A stretch of 64,000 nucleotides of DNA. Source: Methylobacterium sp. W2 (GTDB taxonomy: Bacteria > Pseudomonadota > Alphaproteobacteria > Rhizobiales > Beijerinckiaceae). The notes under the pieces were generated by a model. That model ran no database searches and was not told where the DNA came from. It saw only the letters and a program-made list of their open reading frames with translations. The stretch lies in assembly GCF_020662345.1 (NCBI RefSeq), contig NZ_VMOA01000023.1, forward strand, positions 1 through 64,000, given 5' to 3'. The translations under genes and the position numbers were made by a program. Positions 44,365 through 54,585 of the stretch are shown one piece after another; within the stretch, counting starts at the first letter, position 1, and the number at the start of each line of letters is the position of its first letter.

Positions 44365-45870
44365 TCATCCCGTTGGTTCGGTCCATCCGAACGAACGCGT
44401 CACGGCCTTACCCCAGGCGGTGTAGAGCCGGTTGCGCCGGTCCTCGTCCATGCGAGGGTGCCAGCGATGGTCGACGCCCCAATTGGCGACGAGGTCGCCG
44501 GTGCCGGCCCAGTATCCCGTGGCGAGGCCGGCCGCGTAGGCGGCGCCCAGCGCCGTGGTCTCCGTCACCTTCGGGCGCAGCACCGGCACGGCGAGGAGAT
44601 CCGCCTGGAACTGCATCAGGAGGTCGTTGCCGACCATGCCGCCATCGGCCCGAAGCTCGGTGATCGGAATTCCCGAATCCGTCTCCATCGCTTCGATGAC
44701 CTCGCGGGTCTGGTAGGCAGTGGCCTCCAGGGCGGCACGGGCGATATGGCCCTTGTTGGCATAGCGGGTGAGGCCGGCGATGATGCCGCGCGCGCTCTCC
44801 CGCCAGTGCGGCGCGTAGAGCCCCGAGAAGGCCGGCACGAAATACACGTCGCCATTGTCCTCCACCGTGCGGGCGAGGGGCTCGATCTCGGCGCTGTCCC
44901 GGATGAGGCCGAGATTGTCGCGCAACCACTGGACCAGGGCGCCGGTGATGGCGATGGAGCCTTCGAGGGCATAGACCGGCGCCTCGTCGCCGAGCCGGTA
45001 GGCGAGGGTGGTGACGAGGCCGCAGGTGGAGGGCACCGGAGCCGTCCCGGTATTCATCAGCACGAAGCAGCCGGTGCCGTAGGTGTTCTTGGCCTCGCCG
45101 GGCGAGAAGCAGGCCTGGCCGAACAGGGCAGCCTGCTGGTCCCCGAGGATGCCGGCGATCGGCACCCCGGGGAGGGCGCCCCGCGTCTCGCCATAGACCG
45201 CGCTCGACGAGACGATCCTCGGCAGCATCGCCCGTGGGATGCCGAAGGCCGAGACCATGCCGGCATCCCAGTCGAGGGTGTCGAGGGCCATGAGCTGGGT
45301 GCGGCTGGCATTGGTCGCGTCGGTGATGTGGAGGCCGCCCTGCGGGCCGCCGGTGAGGTTCCAGACGAGCCAGGTGTCGAGGGTGCCGAACAGGACATCC
45401 CCGGCCTCGGCCGCAGCACGGGCACCAGGCACCCGGTCGAGGAGCCAGACGAGCTTCAGACCGGAGAAGTAGCTCGCCAAGGGTAGCCCCGTGACCGCCC
45501 GGAAACGATCCTTGCCGCCGTCGCGCGCGAACTCGGCCACGAGCCCGTCCACCCGCGTATCCTGCCAGACCAGGGCGTTGTGGAGCGGGCGCCCGGTGGC
45601 GCGATCCCAGATCAGCGTGGTCTCGCGCTGGTTGGTGATGCCGATGGAGCCGAGGTCCGAAGGCCGCAGCCCCGCCGTCTCCAGGGCCTCGCGCATCACG
45701 GTCCGGGTGTTGCGCCAGATCTCGTTGGCGTCGTGCTCCACATGGCCGGGTCGGGGGTAGATCTGCTCGTGCTCGCGCTGGGCCACCGCGATGATCGCGC
45801 CGCCGCGATCGAAGACGATGAAGCGCGTGCTGGTCGTGCCCTGATCGATCGCCCCGACATAGCGCGACAT
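44365..45870 (-). CDS. glpK: Glycerol kinase
   Basis: 501 residues, normal length for the FGGY kinase GlpK. N-terminal phosphate-binding motif [15 protein letters not shown] (about 7-21), the glycerol-contacting [13 protein letters not shown] (about 77-89), WQDTR, and the C-terminal [18 protein letters not shown]. It phosphorylates glycerol to glycerol 3-phosphate with ATP. It lies 34 bp after glpD in the same operon and ends next to the convergent tRNA-Cys gene. Confidence 0.97.
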   Translation of the reverse strand: MSRYVGAIDQGTTSTRFIVFDRGGAIIAVAQREHEQIYPRPGHVEHDANEIWRNTRTVMREALETAGLRPSDLGSIGITNQRETTLIWDRATGRPLHNALVWQDTRVDGLVAEFARDGGKDRFRAVTGLPLASYFSGLKLVWLLDRVPGARAAAEAGDVLFGTLDTWLVWNLTGGPQGGLHITDATNASRTQLMALDTLDWDAGMVSAFGIPRAMLPRIVSSSAVYGETRGALPGVPIAGILGDQQAALFGQACFSPGEAKNTYGTGCFVLMNTGTAPVPSTCGLVTTLAYRLGDEAPVYALEGSIAITGALVQWLRDNLGLIRDSAEIEPLARTVEDNGDVYFVPAFSGLYAPHWRESARGIIAGLTRYANKGHIARAALEATAYQTREVIEAMETDSGIPITELRADGGMVGNDLLMQFQADLLAVPVLRPKVTETTALGAAYAAGLATGYWAGTGDLVANWGVDHRWHPRMDEDRRNRLYTAWGKAVTRSFGWTEPTG

Positions 45871-45904
45871 GGCCGTCTCCCCCCTCGATGGTGCGCGGTG
45901 CCGG

Positions 45905-47419
45905 TCATGCCGCTTCGGGCTTGGCCTTCACCTCCATATAGGCTTCGAGCCGCGCCCGTCCCTCGGGCGGCAGATGCAGCCCGAGCTTCGAGCGGCGCCA
46001 AAGGATGTCTTGTGCGCTGCGTGCCCATTCCCGGTCGATCAGATACGCCACCTCGACCTCGGTGAGCCCTTCCCCGAAATCCGCCCCGAGATCGGCGAGA
46101 GTCCGGGCCGGGCCGAGCAGTTCGTCCGTGCAGGTGCCGTAGGCCCGGGCAAGGCGCCGTGCCATCGCCGGCGGAAGGAAGGGCCTGCGCGCCATGAGGT
46201 CGGCGAGGAACCGCTCGAAATCGGCACCCGGCATGTCGCCGCCCGGTAGGACCGCATCGCCGGTCCAGGCGGGCTTCATTCCGGACCGATAGGGAGCGAG
46301 CTTCCCCAACGCGTGTTCGGCCAGGCGCCGGTAGGTGGTGATCTTGCCGCCGAAGACCGAGAGCACGGGCAAGCGGCCATCCCGGTCGGAGACGTCGAGG
46401 ACGTAGTCGCGGGTGACCGCGGAGGCATTCGCGGCGGCATCGTCGAAAAGCGGGCGCACGCCCGAGAAGCTCCAGACCACGTCGTCGAGGCCGATTCGAG
46501 CCCGAAACGACCGATTGATGCAGTCGCAGAGATAGCGGATCTCGTCCTCGGAAATGCGGACCGGGCCCGGTTCTCCGGCATGGGGCACGTCGGTGGTACC
46601 GATGAGGGTGAAGGCGCCCTCGTAGGGGATCGCGAAAACGATGCGTCCGTCGGGCTGCTGCAGGATGTAGGCGTGGGGGCCGTCGTAGAGCTTGCCGACC
46701 ACGATGTGGCTGCCCTTGACGAGCCTGACCGCCGCCCGGCTGGCGAGGCCGAGGGTGTGCCCCAGGGTCTCGCTCACCCAGGGACCGGCCGCATTGACGA
46801 TCATCCCCGCACGCACGGTCTCGCTTCGGCCGCTCCAGGTGTCGCGGATCGTGGCGGCCCAGAATGTCCCGTCGCGATGGGCTGATTCGACGGTGGTGCG
46901 CGTCCGGATCTCGGCCCCGCGCTCGCGGGCGTCCATGGCGTTGAGCACCACGAGGCGACTGTCCTCGACCCAGCAATCCGAATAGGCGAAGCCCCGCGTC
47001 AAACGCGGCTGCAGCGGCAGGCCGAAATCCGAGCGTCGCAGAGCCACCGACGCGGAGCCGGGGAGGGCGCGCAGGCGGGCGAGGTGGTCGTAGAGGAACA
47101 GTCCGAGCCGCAGCATCCAGGCGGGGCGCAGGCCCTCGTCATGCGGCAGGACGAAACGCAGCGGCCAAATGATATGGGGCGCCAGCCGCAGCAGGCGCCC
47201 GCGCTCGGCCAAAGCCTCCCGCACCAGCCGGAACTCGTGATGTTCGAGGTAGCGCAGGCCGCCATGGATGAGCTTGGTGGACGAAGACGAGGTGAATTCG
47301 GCCAGATCCCCGCGCTCGCAAAGCATGACCCGCAGGCCGCGCCCCGCCGCATCGCGCGCGATGCCCGCGCCGTTGATGCCGCCGCCGATGACGAGGAGAT
47401 CGTAATCGCTTGCGTCCAA
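45905..47419 (-). CDS. glpD: Aerobic glycerol-3-phosphate dehydrogenase
   Basis: 504 residues. The FAD-binding Rossmann motif is at the start ([20 protein letters not shown]), with the GlpD boxes [20 protein letters not shown] and [20 protein letters not shown]. The C-terminal domain has [18 protein letters not shown]. It oxidises glycerol 3-phosphate to dihydroxyacetone phosphate at the membrane, passing electrons to quinone. Together with glpK it gives a minimal glycerol-use operon; no glycerol facilitator or GlpR regulator lies next to it. Confidence 0.96.
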   Translation of the reverse strand: MDASDYDLLVIGGGINGAGIARDAAGRGLRVMLCERGDLAEFTSSSSTKLIHGGLRYLEHHEFRLVREALAERGRLLRLAPHIIWPLRFVLPHDEGLRPAWMLRLGLFLYDHLARLRALPGSASVALRRSDFGLPLQPRLTRGFAYSDCWVEDSRLVVLNAMDARERGAEIRTRTTVESAHRDGTFWAATIRDTWSGRSETVRAGMIVNAAGPWVSETLGHTLGLASRAAVRLVKGSHIVVGKLYDGPHAYILQQPDGRIVFAIPYEGAFTLIGTTDVPHAGEPGPVRISEDEIRYLCDCINRSFRARIGLDDVVWSFSGVRPLFDDAAANASAVTRDYVLDVSDRDGRLPVLSVFGGKITTYRRLAEHALGKLAPYRSGMKPAWTGDAVLPGGDMPGADFERFLADLMARRPFLPPAMARRLARAYGTCTDELLGPARTLADLGADFGEGLTEVEVAYLIDREWARSAQDILWRRSKLGLHLPPEGRARLEAYMEVKAKPEAA

Positions 47420-48014
47420 CCCGTGACCTCTCTCACCCCATTCCCGAAATCCTCCCGACGAAAGGGAAGCCAGGCCGAGCCGGCACGGCCGTCTCCATCA
47501 GGACGCCCGCGCCGGAGTAACGCGGGATCGGAGATATCGGCGAGCGGCCCGGAGTGAAACGATACGAGAATCCATCGGGCCTCAAGAGGTTTTCGCTGCG
47601 GGCGGAACGGCATGCCTGTTTCCGTAGGCCGACGTTGCGGCACGATCCTCTCCCTTCGGCCAGCAGCCGATCGGCCGCCATGCGTCCGGCCCCTTCGTGC
47701 GCGCCGGATGCCTCACACCTCTGTCTCGGCCTCGATCTCGCGCACTTCGTCGGGCCGCTTTGCCGCTGCGTGCGGACGAATGGCCCGGACGCGCAGACCG
47801 CATGCGGCTCCAATGTGACAGTCCCTCCATGAGTCCTGCCAATCGCAACACGGGATCCATTTCCTTCGAGCGATCGCTCTGTTTGGCATCATCCGGGTGG
47901 TTGACCGGACAGGAACAGTGCCTTATGCGAACAACCTCGTTGGGAAGCGCTCACGAAGCTTCCGGCCCAGCTCGAAGAACGGCGGCAAAAACGCCGCGTC
48001 TTTCATGGGTTCGT
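47420..48014. other. Intergenic region upstream of glpD
   Basis: 595 bp between glpD and tRNA-Gln. Open frames cross it on both strands but look like GC artefacts. It should hold the glpD promoter and the tRNA-Gln promoter; a GlpR-type operator could not be recognised by eye. Confidence 0.4.
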
Positions 48015-48088
48015 TGGGGGATAGTTTAACGGTAGAACAGTGGACTCTGACTCCTCTAGTCGAGGTTCGAATCCTCGTCCCCCAGCCA
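48015..48088 (+). tRNA. tRNA-Gln (anticodon CUG)
   Basis: Acceptor TGGGGGA, D-arm AGTTTAACGGTAGAACA, anticodon loop CTCTGAC, T-arm AGGTTCGAATCCT, encoded CCA; 74 nt. One mismatch (T-T) in the anticodon stem. Downstream lies a broken integrase, so this tRNA may be an old integration site. Confidence 0.92.
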
Positions 48089-48205
48089 CTGTCACACCTA
48101 AGTCATTCAGATCATTGACCTCCTCGCGCAGTCGCCCTGCGGCGTGAGCCTGTTGCACCATTCCGCTGCTACACAAGGCACCCAGCCGAGCGTTGATGGA
48201 GCGGA

Positions 48206-48611
48206 GTGGCACCGATCGCGAATGTCGTCCTGCGTGGACGCACCTTTCATTTCCGCCGACGCGTACCGACCGGCCTGCGGCTGAGATTGCGCCTCACCGA
48301 GATGGTACGCGGCCTCGGGACATCGGACGCTCGCACTGCCAAGCTGCGGGCCTGTCAGCTATACGTCGCGTCAGAGACTATCTTCTCGACCCTCCACGCG
48401 ACGCCGCTCCTCGACCAAGAGAACCAAGGGCGACCGACGCGCGGCGCAATTCTGAGCGACGTCCGTGAGTGCCGCGTCGTTCAGGACGAGACAATGGCGG
48501 CGCGAAATTGCGGGGCGCTTGCCTGCAACCGCTTAAAGGAGGCGGGCTTCGTCACGAGTCATAGCCTCACCAAACAGGGCATCGCAGCCGCCGACCTCTG
48601 TCCTGCGGAAC
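48206..48611 (+). pseudogene. Truncated phage-type integrase (DUF6538 N-terminus)
   Basis: Starts GTG with GGAG upstream. The first 60 residues (VVLRGRTFHFRRRVPTGLRL, LGTSDARTAKLRACQLYVAS) match the N-terminal DUF6538-like domain of alphaproteobacterial tyrosine integrases. After about 130 residues similarity is lost and an IS3 transposase scrap begins; the catalytic domain with R-K-H-R-Y is missing. Located about 120 bp after tRNA-Gln, it marks a former integrative element at that site. Confidence 0.7.
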
Positions 48612-48736
48612 TTGCCCAAGCGCAGCAGCCAATACGCCGCCGAGGCCTATCGCGAACAGCTCGCCGACATGAAGGCGATGCCCTCCATGAGCCGAACGGG
48701 CCGCTGTTACGATAACGCCCCTATGGCAAGCCCTCA
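48612..48736 (+). mobile_element. IS3-family transposase fragment
   Basis: A frame reading SSQYAAEAYREQLADMKAMP then SMSRTGRCYDNAPMAS matches the core of IS3-type OrfB transposases (GSQYxSxxYRxxLxxxGxxxSMSRxGxCYDNAxMES), including the catalytic region around the Asp-x-Ala. Only about 40 codons remain, and the DDE set is incomplete. It interrupts or trails the truncated integrase. Confidence 0.7.
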
Positions 48737-48800
48737 TTCCGCGTCTGTCGAAGGACTTCCACACCCTCACGATCGACACCATTCCACCAGCGACGATGGG

Positions 48801-48842
48801 CGTCCTCGTCCGATCCGGGCTCCGGCGGATCGGACGAGGACG
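48801..48842. repeat. Perfect 17-bp inverted repeat (hairpin)
   Basis: CGTCCTCGTCCGATCCG and its exact inverse, separated by an 8-nt GGCTCCGG spacer. It lies 23 bp beyond the AraC-type gene stop and next to the IS3 scrap. It could terminate the regulator transcript, although no T-run follows, or be part of a mobile-element end. Confidence 0.8.
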
Positions 48843-48865
48843 TATCTATCGACCCCGCGCGGCGC

Positions 48866-49867
48866 TCAGGCGCTCAGGCTTCGCATCCAGCCGAGGAGCA
48901 CCGGGGCGCTGTCCTGGCCACGATGCGCGAGCGACCGCTCCGCCACGGCCTCGCTCGGAAGAAATCCAAAGCGCCTGCGAAAGGCACGGCTGAAGGTCTT
49001 CTCGTCGGAGAAGCCCGTAGCGTAGGCAACCGATGAGATGCGCGGGCGCCCGCCCGCCGCGCCGAGGAGCTTCATCGCCCGCAGCAGGCGTCGCTCGCGA
49101 ATGTGGCTGGCGACCCCATCCTCCTCCTCGAAGAGCCGGTAGAGGGTGGCCCGCGAGAGACCGAACCGAAGGATCAGCGCGTCGATCCCGAGGGATTCCG
49201 AGGCCAGTTCCTGCTCGATGAACTGGCAGATGGCGACCTTGTTGAGCCGGTCCAGCGCTGGCGCCTGGTTCGCGTCGGGCTGGAAGCAGGCGGCGCAGAG
49301 ATCGGCCGCCGCGCTCGACAGGTAGCGCAGCTGGTGCGCCTCGGTGGAGGCGGCGCTGGCCACGAGACCGGACAGGTAGGTGTAGGACAGGTGCCGCACG
49401 GGGGCCGAGCGGTAATCGAGGGGTTGCCCGTGAAGGTTCTCGATGGTGGCGATCTGGTCGCCGAGGAGCTTGCGCGGCAGCATCACGTTGGTGGCCGAGA
49501 CCGGCCCGGCCTCGCTGACGATCGGCTGCGTGAGGTCGAACACCACGAGCTGCGAGGCATTGATCTCCGTCGCGCGCCGGGCACCACCCATCCGGCTTTG
49601 GCCGGCGGTGTAGAACTGGATCAGGATGTGGTCGACGCCCTGCCGGGCGATGGTCCGGGCCGAACGCTTCAGGCGCTGGGCCGGCGCGGTCACGGAGCCG
49701 ATCAGGGCTTCCCCGAAATGATACGTGGTCAGGGAGATCGGAGAGGCCAGGTCGGCATCCGGCGCGAGCTCCGCTTCGAAGATCGGCGCGAGATGACTGC
49801 ACCACGACTGAGCCAGCAGTGCCGGGTCGGTGGGAGCGATGAAACGGTCGCAGAGAATGCCCGTCAC
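48866..49867 (-). CDS. AraC/XylS-family transcriptional regulator
   Basis: 333 residues. The N-terminal region (about 1-190) is a ligand- or signal-sensing domain of the AraC_binding_2 type (FGEALIGSVTAPAQ, HILIQFYTAGQSRMGG). The C-terminal domain (about 230-320) carries two helix-turn-helix units: FGLSRATLYRLFEEEDGVAS and ISSVAYATGFSDEKTFSRAF, followed by RRRFGFLPSEA. It probably regulates genes elsewhere, as no obvious catabolic partner sits next to it. Upstream is the AT-rich flagellin promoter region. Confidence 0.9.
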   Translation of the reverse strand: MTGILCDRFIAPTDPALLAQSWCSHLAPIFEAELAPDADLASPISLTTYHFGEALIGSVTAPAQRLKRSARTIARQGVDHILIQFYTAGQSRMGGARRATEINASQLVVFDLTQPIVSEAGPVSATNVMLPRKLLGDQIATIENLHGQPLDYRSAPVRHLSYTYLSGLVASAASTEAHQLRYLSSAAADLCAACFQPDANQAPALDRLNKVAICQFIEQELASESLGIDALILRFGLSRATLYRLFEEEDGVASHIRERRLLRAMKLLGAAGGRPRISSVAYATGFSDEKTFSRAFRRRFGFLPSEAVAERSLAHRGQDSAPVLLGWMRSLSA

Positions 49868-50437
49868 GGATCAGCGGCCTTCAATGCAGCGAAGGCCCGT
49901 GGACGGTACCAAGAAGCACAGACCCCGAGACCTTCTGGAAGATCTATTCCAATGCGAACGTCTCATTGGGATCATCATCGACCAACATGACATTTACAAT
50001 CAATCATGTCGATCAACTCCTCCAATAACGCTACGATTTCCAACTACTTAAGCGTTAATGGACAACCTAACTAGAATACGACAAACATTTAACAAATCTT
50101 TAATCGACGGACACTTGGATTTCAACGCCGTTTTTTAGACGATCACCAGTCTCACCGGGCGATGGAAATCCGGCCTGCCGCCAAGCTCATCTGAAATGGG
50201 CCGGCGGCCAAGGCAAGCCGCACGACCCGTCTGCGGGCTCGACTATGAGACAAAAACGACTATGTTTGAGATATAAAGTAACATAAAAGCATTTTGAGAC
50301 AAAACATCACTCAGATGGGATGAAACGCCCCTCAATACAAACACAGTTGAGATGCGGATTAAGATCTCGATAAGTGGATCACCCCCTGTCTGGGGCGTCG
50401 CCAACAGGGCGATGTCTCGATCAACAGGATCCGCCCG
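49868..50437. promoter_or_regulatory. AT-rich upstream region of the flagellin gene
   Basis: 570 bp without a gene; strongly AT-rich from 49970 to 50360. It contains two copies of CGACTATG (50240 and 50257), two of TGAGACAAAA (50246 and 50295), and further TTGAGA words near 50265 and 50348. These could be binding sites of a flagellar-class regulator or part of the flagellin mRNA leader, where FlbT acts in Caulobacter. No sigma-28 or sigma-54 promoter could be assigned with confidence. Confidence 0.5.
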
Positions 50438-53400
50438 ATGTCCAGCGTCACCCTCACGGCCGCAACGCGCCAGAACCTGCTCTCGCTCCAGGATACGGCG
50501 AGCCTGCTCTCGACCACCCAGAGCCGGCTCTCCACCGGCAAGAAGGTGAACTCAGCGCTGGACAACCCGACGAACTTCTTCACGGCGCAGAGCCTGTCGG
50601 CGCGCTCCAGCGACATCAGCTCGCTGCTCGACGGCATCTCCAACGGCGTCCAGGCGATCCAGGCGGCGAGCCAGGGCATCACCTCGATCACCAAGCTCCT
50701 CGAGACCGCCAAGTCCACGGCCAGTCAGGCGCTGGCCGACAAGACCGGCGGTAGCAGCGGCATCACCGGCGGCGCGACGGCGCAGGCCGCCAAGGTGACG
50801 GCCACCTCGACCCTGGCCTCCCTCGGCACCACCGGCGCCACCGGCGAGACCACCTTCGACTTCTCCGGCCCGACCAAGGACGCCTCCCTCGAGATCACCC
50901 TGGGCGGCACCAAGTCGACCATCCGCATCGATTCGACCACCCTGGCCTCGTCCGGCACCGACCTCTCCAAGGTCACGTCGGACCAGCTCCTCACCGCCAT
51001 CAACGGCCAGATCGCCAACAACAGCGCGCTGGCCGGCAAGGTCTCGGCCGGCACCAGCCCCGACGGCCGCATCACCTTCTCGACCACGACCACGGGCGCG
51101 GCCGCCAGCCTGAACGTCGCAGGTTCGGCCAATTCCACCATCGATATCGGCTACGGCAAATCCACCACCACGCCGACCTCCGCCACCGTCACCGCCAATG
51201 CCGCCCTGGCCGTCGCCACGGATTTCTCCACCGGCAGCGCCTCCCTGGTGGTGAGCGACGGCAACACCTCGGTCCAGGTCAAGCTCGACAAGAACTCGGC
51301 CACCGACGATCTCGGCGGCACACTGGGCACCTCGGCCTCGCGGGCCGATGTGGCGAAGGCCATCAACAAGCAACTCAAGGATAGCGGCTCGACCGCGACG
51401 GTCGAACTGTCCAACACCAACAGCCTCGTGTTCAAGTCGGCCGATGTCGGCCCCGACGCACAGATCTCCGTGATCGGCGGCATCGACACCACCGGCGGCA
51501 ACGGCGCTGCGGGCATCGGCTTCAGCACCTTCACCGCGAGCACACCGGTCGCGGGCACTGCGGCCGTGAATTCCACGTCATCGACACCCAGTGGCGCGGT
51601 AGCGGCCCAGACGACGACCGTCGGCACGGCCTCGGTCAAGGGTGCCGTAGCTTCCACTACCACGGTCCCCGCCACATCCAACCTCGGTGCTGGTCAGAGC
51701 ACGACTTTTTCGCTTACCGACGCAGTCGCCAACAAAACCGTCAATATCACAATCAACAAGGACTCACTCGACGCGAATGGGGTCGCTCTTGGAACAACGG
51801 GTGTCACGGACGATAAGATCCTCGAAGCAGTCAAGCGACAACTCACGGCCGCCGGATCGGGAATCGTCGCGACCTTGTCCGGAGGCACGGCCGGTTCACT
51901 GAAGTTCGAGAACGCGGCCGTCGGCGCTGGAAGCGACCCAGTTCTCACGACCCAGGGCAACAACCTCACCGATCAAATCGGCCTGTTCAGCGCGCCCTCG
52001 AAGACGGTAGCCGGGACGATCGCGGCCAATACCGACCTGACGGGTGGCAAATCCGCCACGTTCACCGTCACCGACGGCACGACGCCGAAGACTATCACCA
52101 TCGATGCGGCCAAGCTCGACGCATCCGGCACCGCGATCGGTACCAACCCGAACCAGCAATCGCTGGTCGAGGCCATCAACAACCAGCTCAGCGGCTCGAA
52201 ATACTCCGCCTTCATCGACAGCTCCAACAAGCTGACCTTCGTCGGGGCGAACGATACGACCGCCGCGCCGCAGATCACCGCCGCCTCCGACACGATCGGC
52301 CTCGGCCTCGGCACCGCCAACACGCTGACGGCCACCAACGCAGCGACGACGCCGGCCGCGAGCACGGGTGCCAAGATCACGGCGGCCGGAGCCAACGCAG
52401 CTGCGTCCATCACCCTGAGCGCGACCGCAAACACCTTCTCGGTCGGCGACGGCACGACGACTGCCAACATATCGATCAGTTCGACGAGCCTCGACAAGAG
52501 CGGTGCCATACTCGACACCACCGGCACATCGCAGGCGAGGGTGGCCGAGGCGATCCAGCGTCAGCTCGACGCGGCCGGCGTCAACGTCACCGCCGCCTAC
52601 AACAACAACAAGCTGGAATTCACCTCGAAGGCCGTCGGCAGCAGCGGCACCGTCACCCTGACCCCCGGCACCGATGTGGCCGGCTTGAGTATCGGCGACG
52701 CCGGTGCCGCCAACCTGCCGCAGACGGCCAGTAACGGCCTCACGGCCGGCGCCATCGACCTCTCCGGCGGCAAGTCGAGCGCCTTCAGCATCCATGACGG
52801 CATCATCACCAACCCCGCCACCCCCGCCAAGGCCATCACGGTCTCGTCGACCAGCCTCGACAAGGATGGCAACGCCATCGGAGAATCGGCAACGCAGGCC
52901 AAGGTCGCCGAAGCCATCCAGGTCCAGCTCGACCAGGGCGGCATCAAGGCCACCGTCTCCTTCGTGGGCGACAAGCTTCAGGTGAAATCGAACGCCGTCG
53001 GGACCGGCGCCGCCGCCCCGACCCTGACCGCGACCAGCGACACCGCCGGCCTCGGCCTCGGCACCACCACCACCGCCAGCAGCACCCCCGCCGCGGGCGG
53101 AGGCACCGCCGCCGCCGGCGTCACCGCCTCCGGCACCGAGGCGACGGACGGCTCGTCCAAGGCCTCCATCGTCGGCACCGAGCAGACCGCGACCAAGGAT
53201 TTCAGCGGCACGAAGGACGCGTCCTTCACCCTGAAGCTCGGCAGCGGCCCGCTCAAGCTGATCACCTTGAACAGCGCGAACCTCAACTCCTCGGCCGCCA
53301 CCAACCAGACCGCCATCGCCAAGGCCATTAACGACCAGATCAACGCCGATACCGGTCTCGCGGGTAAGGTCGAGGCGAGCTACGTCAACAACAAGCTCGT

Positions 53401-54088
53401 CATCGCCACGAAGTCCTCCGGCTCCGACCAGAAGCTGACCATCCAGGCAGCCCAGGTCACGACCGGCGGTTCGACGGGCGTCGATATCGGCTTCGGCATC
53501 TCCGGATCCGGCGCGACCTCGCAGACGCAGTCGGGTACGGATGTGGGCGGCAGCAAGGGCACCAGCTCGGTGCGCTCGGCTCTCGCCACGCAGTACAACC
53601 AGATCCTGCAGCAGATCACCCAGCAGGCTCAGGATTCCGGCTATAACGGCGTCAACCTGCTGTTCCGCAACGGCAACAGCGCCGCCGACAACACCCTGCA
53701 CATCTCCTTCAACGAGAAGAACACCTCGGCGCTGGACATCAAGGGCGTCAAGTTCGATGCCGCCGGCCTCGGCCTCGACGCCGTCGATGGCGGGTTCCAG
53801 TCGGACACCGATATCACCGCCGCCATCGAGAAGCTGACCGCCGCCACCACCCAGCTGCGGACCCAGTCCTCGACCTTCGGTGCCAACCTCTCAGTGGTGC
53901 AGAACCGTCAGGACTTCTCGAAGAACCTCATCAACATCCTCGACACCGGCTCGGCCAACCTCGTGAACGCGGACCTCAACGAGGAAGCCGCCAACTCTCA
54001 GGCGCTGTCGACCCGCAACTCCATCGCCACCTCGGCGCTCTCGCTGGCCAACCAGGCCCAGCAAGGCATTCTCCAGCTCCTCCGCTAA
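50438..54088 (+). CDS. Giant flagellin with seven internal repeats
   Basis: 1216 residues, about two to three times the usual flagellin. The conserved D0/D1 ends are present: N-terminal about 1-105 (SLLSTTQSRLSTGKKVNSAL, DNPTNFFTA) and C-terminal about 1045-1216 (NLSVVQNRQDFSKNLINILD, ending QAQQGILQLLR). Between them lie seven repeats of about 95-125 residues (near 147, 263, 420, 536, 655, 775 and 921), each with a TFTVxDG-like strand pair, a short -AINxQL- helix and a closing G-(L/I)-G-(L/F)-G motif, as in flagellin-hook IN domains. No cysteines. It builds the filament with a very bulky surface-exposed region. Confidence 0.9.
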   Translation: MSSVTLTAATRQNLLSLQDTASLLSTTQSRLSTGKKVNSALDNPTNFFTAQSLSARSSDISSLLDGISNGVQAIQAASQGITSITKLLETAKSTASQALADKTGGSSGITGGATAQAAKVTATSTLASLGTTGATGETTFDFSGPTKDASLEITLGGTKSTIRIDSTTLASSGTDLSKVTSDQLLTAINGQIANNSALAGKVSAGTSPDGRITFSTTTTGAAASLNVAGSANSTIDIGYGKSTTTPTSATVTANAALAVATDFSTGSASLVVSDGNTSVQVKLDKNSATDDLGGTLGTSASRADVAKAINKQLKDSGSTATVELSNTNSLVFKSADVGPDAQISVIGGIDTTGGNGAAGIGFSTFTASTPVAGTAAVNSTSSTPSGAVAAQTTTVGTASVKGAVASTTTVPATSNLGAGQSTTFSLTDAVANKTVNITINKDSLDANGVALGTTGVTDDKILEAVKRQLTAAGSGIVATLSGGTAGSLKFENAAVGAGSDPVLTTQGNNLTDQIGLFSAPSKTVAGTIAANTDLTGGKSATFTVTDGTTPKTITIDAAKLDASGTAIGTNPNQQSLVEAINNQLSGSKYSAFIDSSNKLTFVGANDTTAAPQITAASDTIGLGLGTANTLTATNAATTPAASTGAKITAAGANAAASITLSATANTFSVGDGTTTANISISSTSLDKSGAILDTTGTSQARVAEAIQRQLDAAGVNVTAAYNNNKLEFTSKAVGSSGTVTLTPGTDVAGLSIGDAGAANLPQTASNGLTAGAIDLSGGKSSAFSIHDGIITNPATPAKAITVSSTSLDKDGNAIGESATQAKVAEAIQVQLDQGGIKATVSFVGDKLQVKSNAVGTGAAAPTLTATSDTAGLGLGTTTTASSTPAAGGGTAAAGVTASGTEATDGSSKASIVGTEQTATKDFSGTKDASFTLKLGSGPLKLITLNSANLNSSAATNQTAIAKAINDQINADTGLAGKVEASYVNNKLVIATKSSGSDQKLTIQAAQVTTGGSTGVDIGFGISGSGATSQTQSGTDVGGSKGTSSVRSALATQYNQILQQITQQAQDSGYNGVNLLFRNGNSAADNTLHISFNEKNTSALDIKGVKFDAAGLGLDAVDGGFQSDTDITAAIEKLTAATTQLRTQSSTFGANLSVVQNRQDFSKNLINILDTGSANLVNADLNEEAANSQALSTRNSIATSALSLANQAQQGILQLLR

Positions 54089-54100
54089 GGGCGCGCCACA

Positions 54101-54133
54101 CGCGGGGACCGGCCATCAGGACCGGTCCCCGCG
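54101..54133 (+). terminator. Strong hairpin between flagellin and flbT
   Basis: Perfect 12-bp stem CGCGGGGACCGG/CCGGTCCCCGCG with a short loop, no clear T-run. It may end or attenuate most flagellin transcripts, so less flbT is made than flagellin. Confidence 0.55.
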
Positions 54134-54180
54134 CTATCCGACTATCGATCCAGGCCCGTTTCCAGAAGGGATGCACCACC

Positions 54181-54564
54181 ATGGCCCTGCGCCTCGACCT
54201 CAAGCCCTACGAGGGTCTCCTCATCAACGGCGCGCTCATCCGCAACGGTTCGCGGCGCAGCGACTTCCTCATCGAGACCCATTGCAAGTTCCTGCGCGAA
54301 TCCGAAGTTATCAAGGAGAGCGAGGCCGACACTCCCGGGAAAGTCCTCTGCGTCACCCTGCAGATGCTCTACCTCGCCGACGACCCGGCCGAGGCCGAGG
54401 ACCTCTTCGCCCGCCAGGCCACCGAGATCATGCGGGCGAGCCCGGCGCTCGCCCCCCACCTTCTCGCAATCCACGACGCGATCGCGGACCGCCGCTACCA
54501 CGGAGCGATCAAGCTGGGCCGCGCCCTGGTGGCCGCAGAGCGAAGCTTCGCCGAGGCCGCGTGA
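54181..54564 (+). CDS. flbT: FlbT-type flagellin post-transcriptional regulator
   Basis: 127 residues. LKPYEGLLINGALIRNGSRR, then FLRESEVIKESEADTPGK and the helical end match FlbT, a small protein of Alphaproteobacteria that binds the flagellin mRNA leader and controls its stability or translation. The gene follows the flagellin gene after a strong hairpin. The usual partner gene flaF is not found next to it. GAAGGG precedes the ATG. Confidence 0.88.
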   Translation: MALRLDLKPYEGLLINGALIRNGSRRSDFLIETHCKFLRESEVIKESEADTPGKVLCVTLQMLYLADDPAEAEDLFARQATEIMRASPALAPHLLAIHDAIADRRYHGAIKLGRALVAAERSFAEAA

Positions 54565-54585
54565 TCGACCAGGGCGCTCTTTCTC

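Noticed and set aside
47433..47813. 126-codon minus-strand frame before glpD
   Set aside because: Composition is a GC artefact, and the frame has no ribosome-binding site or domain.
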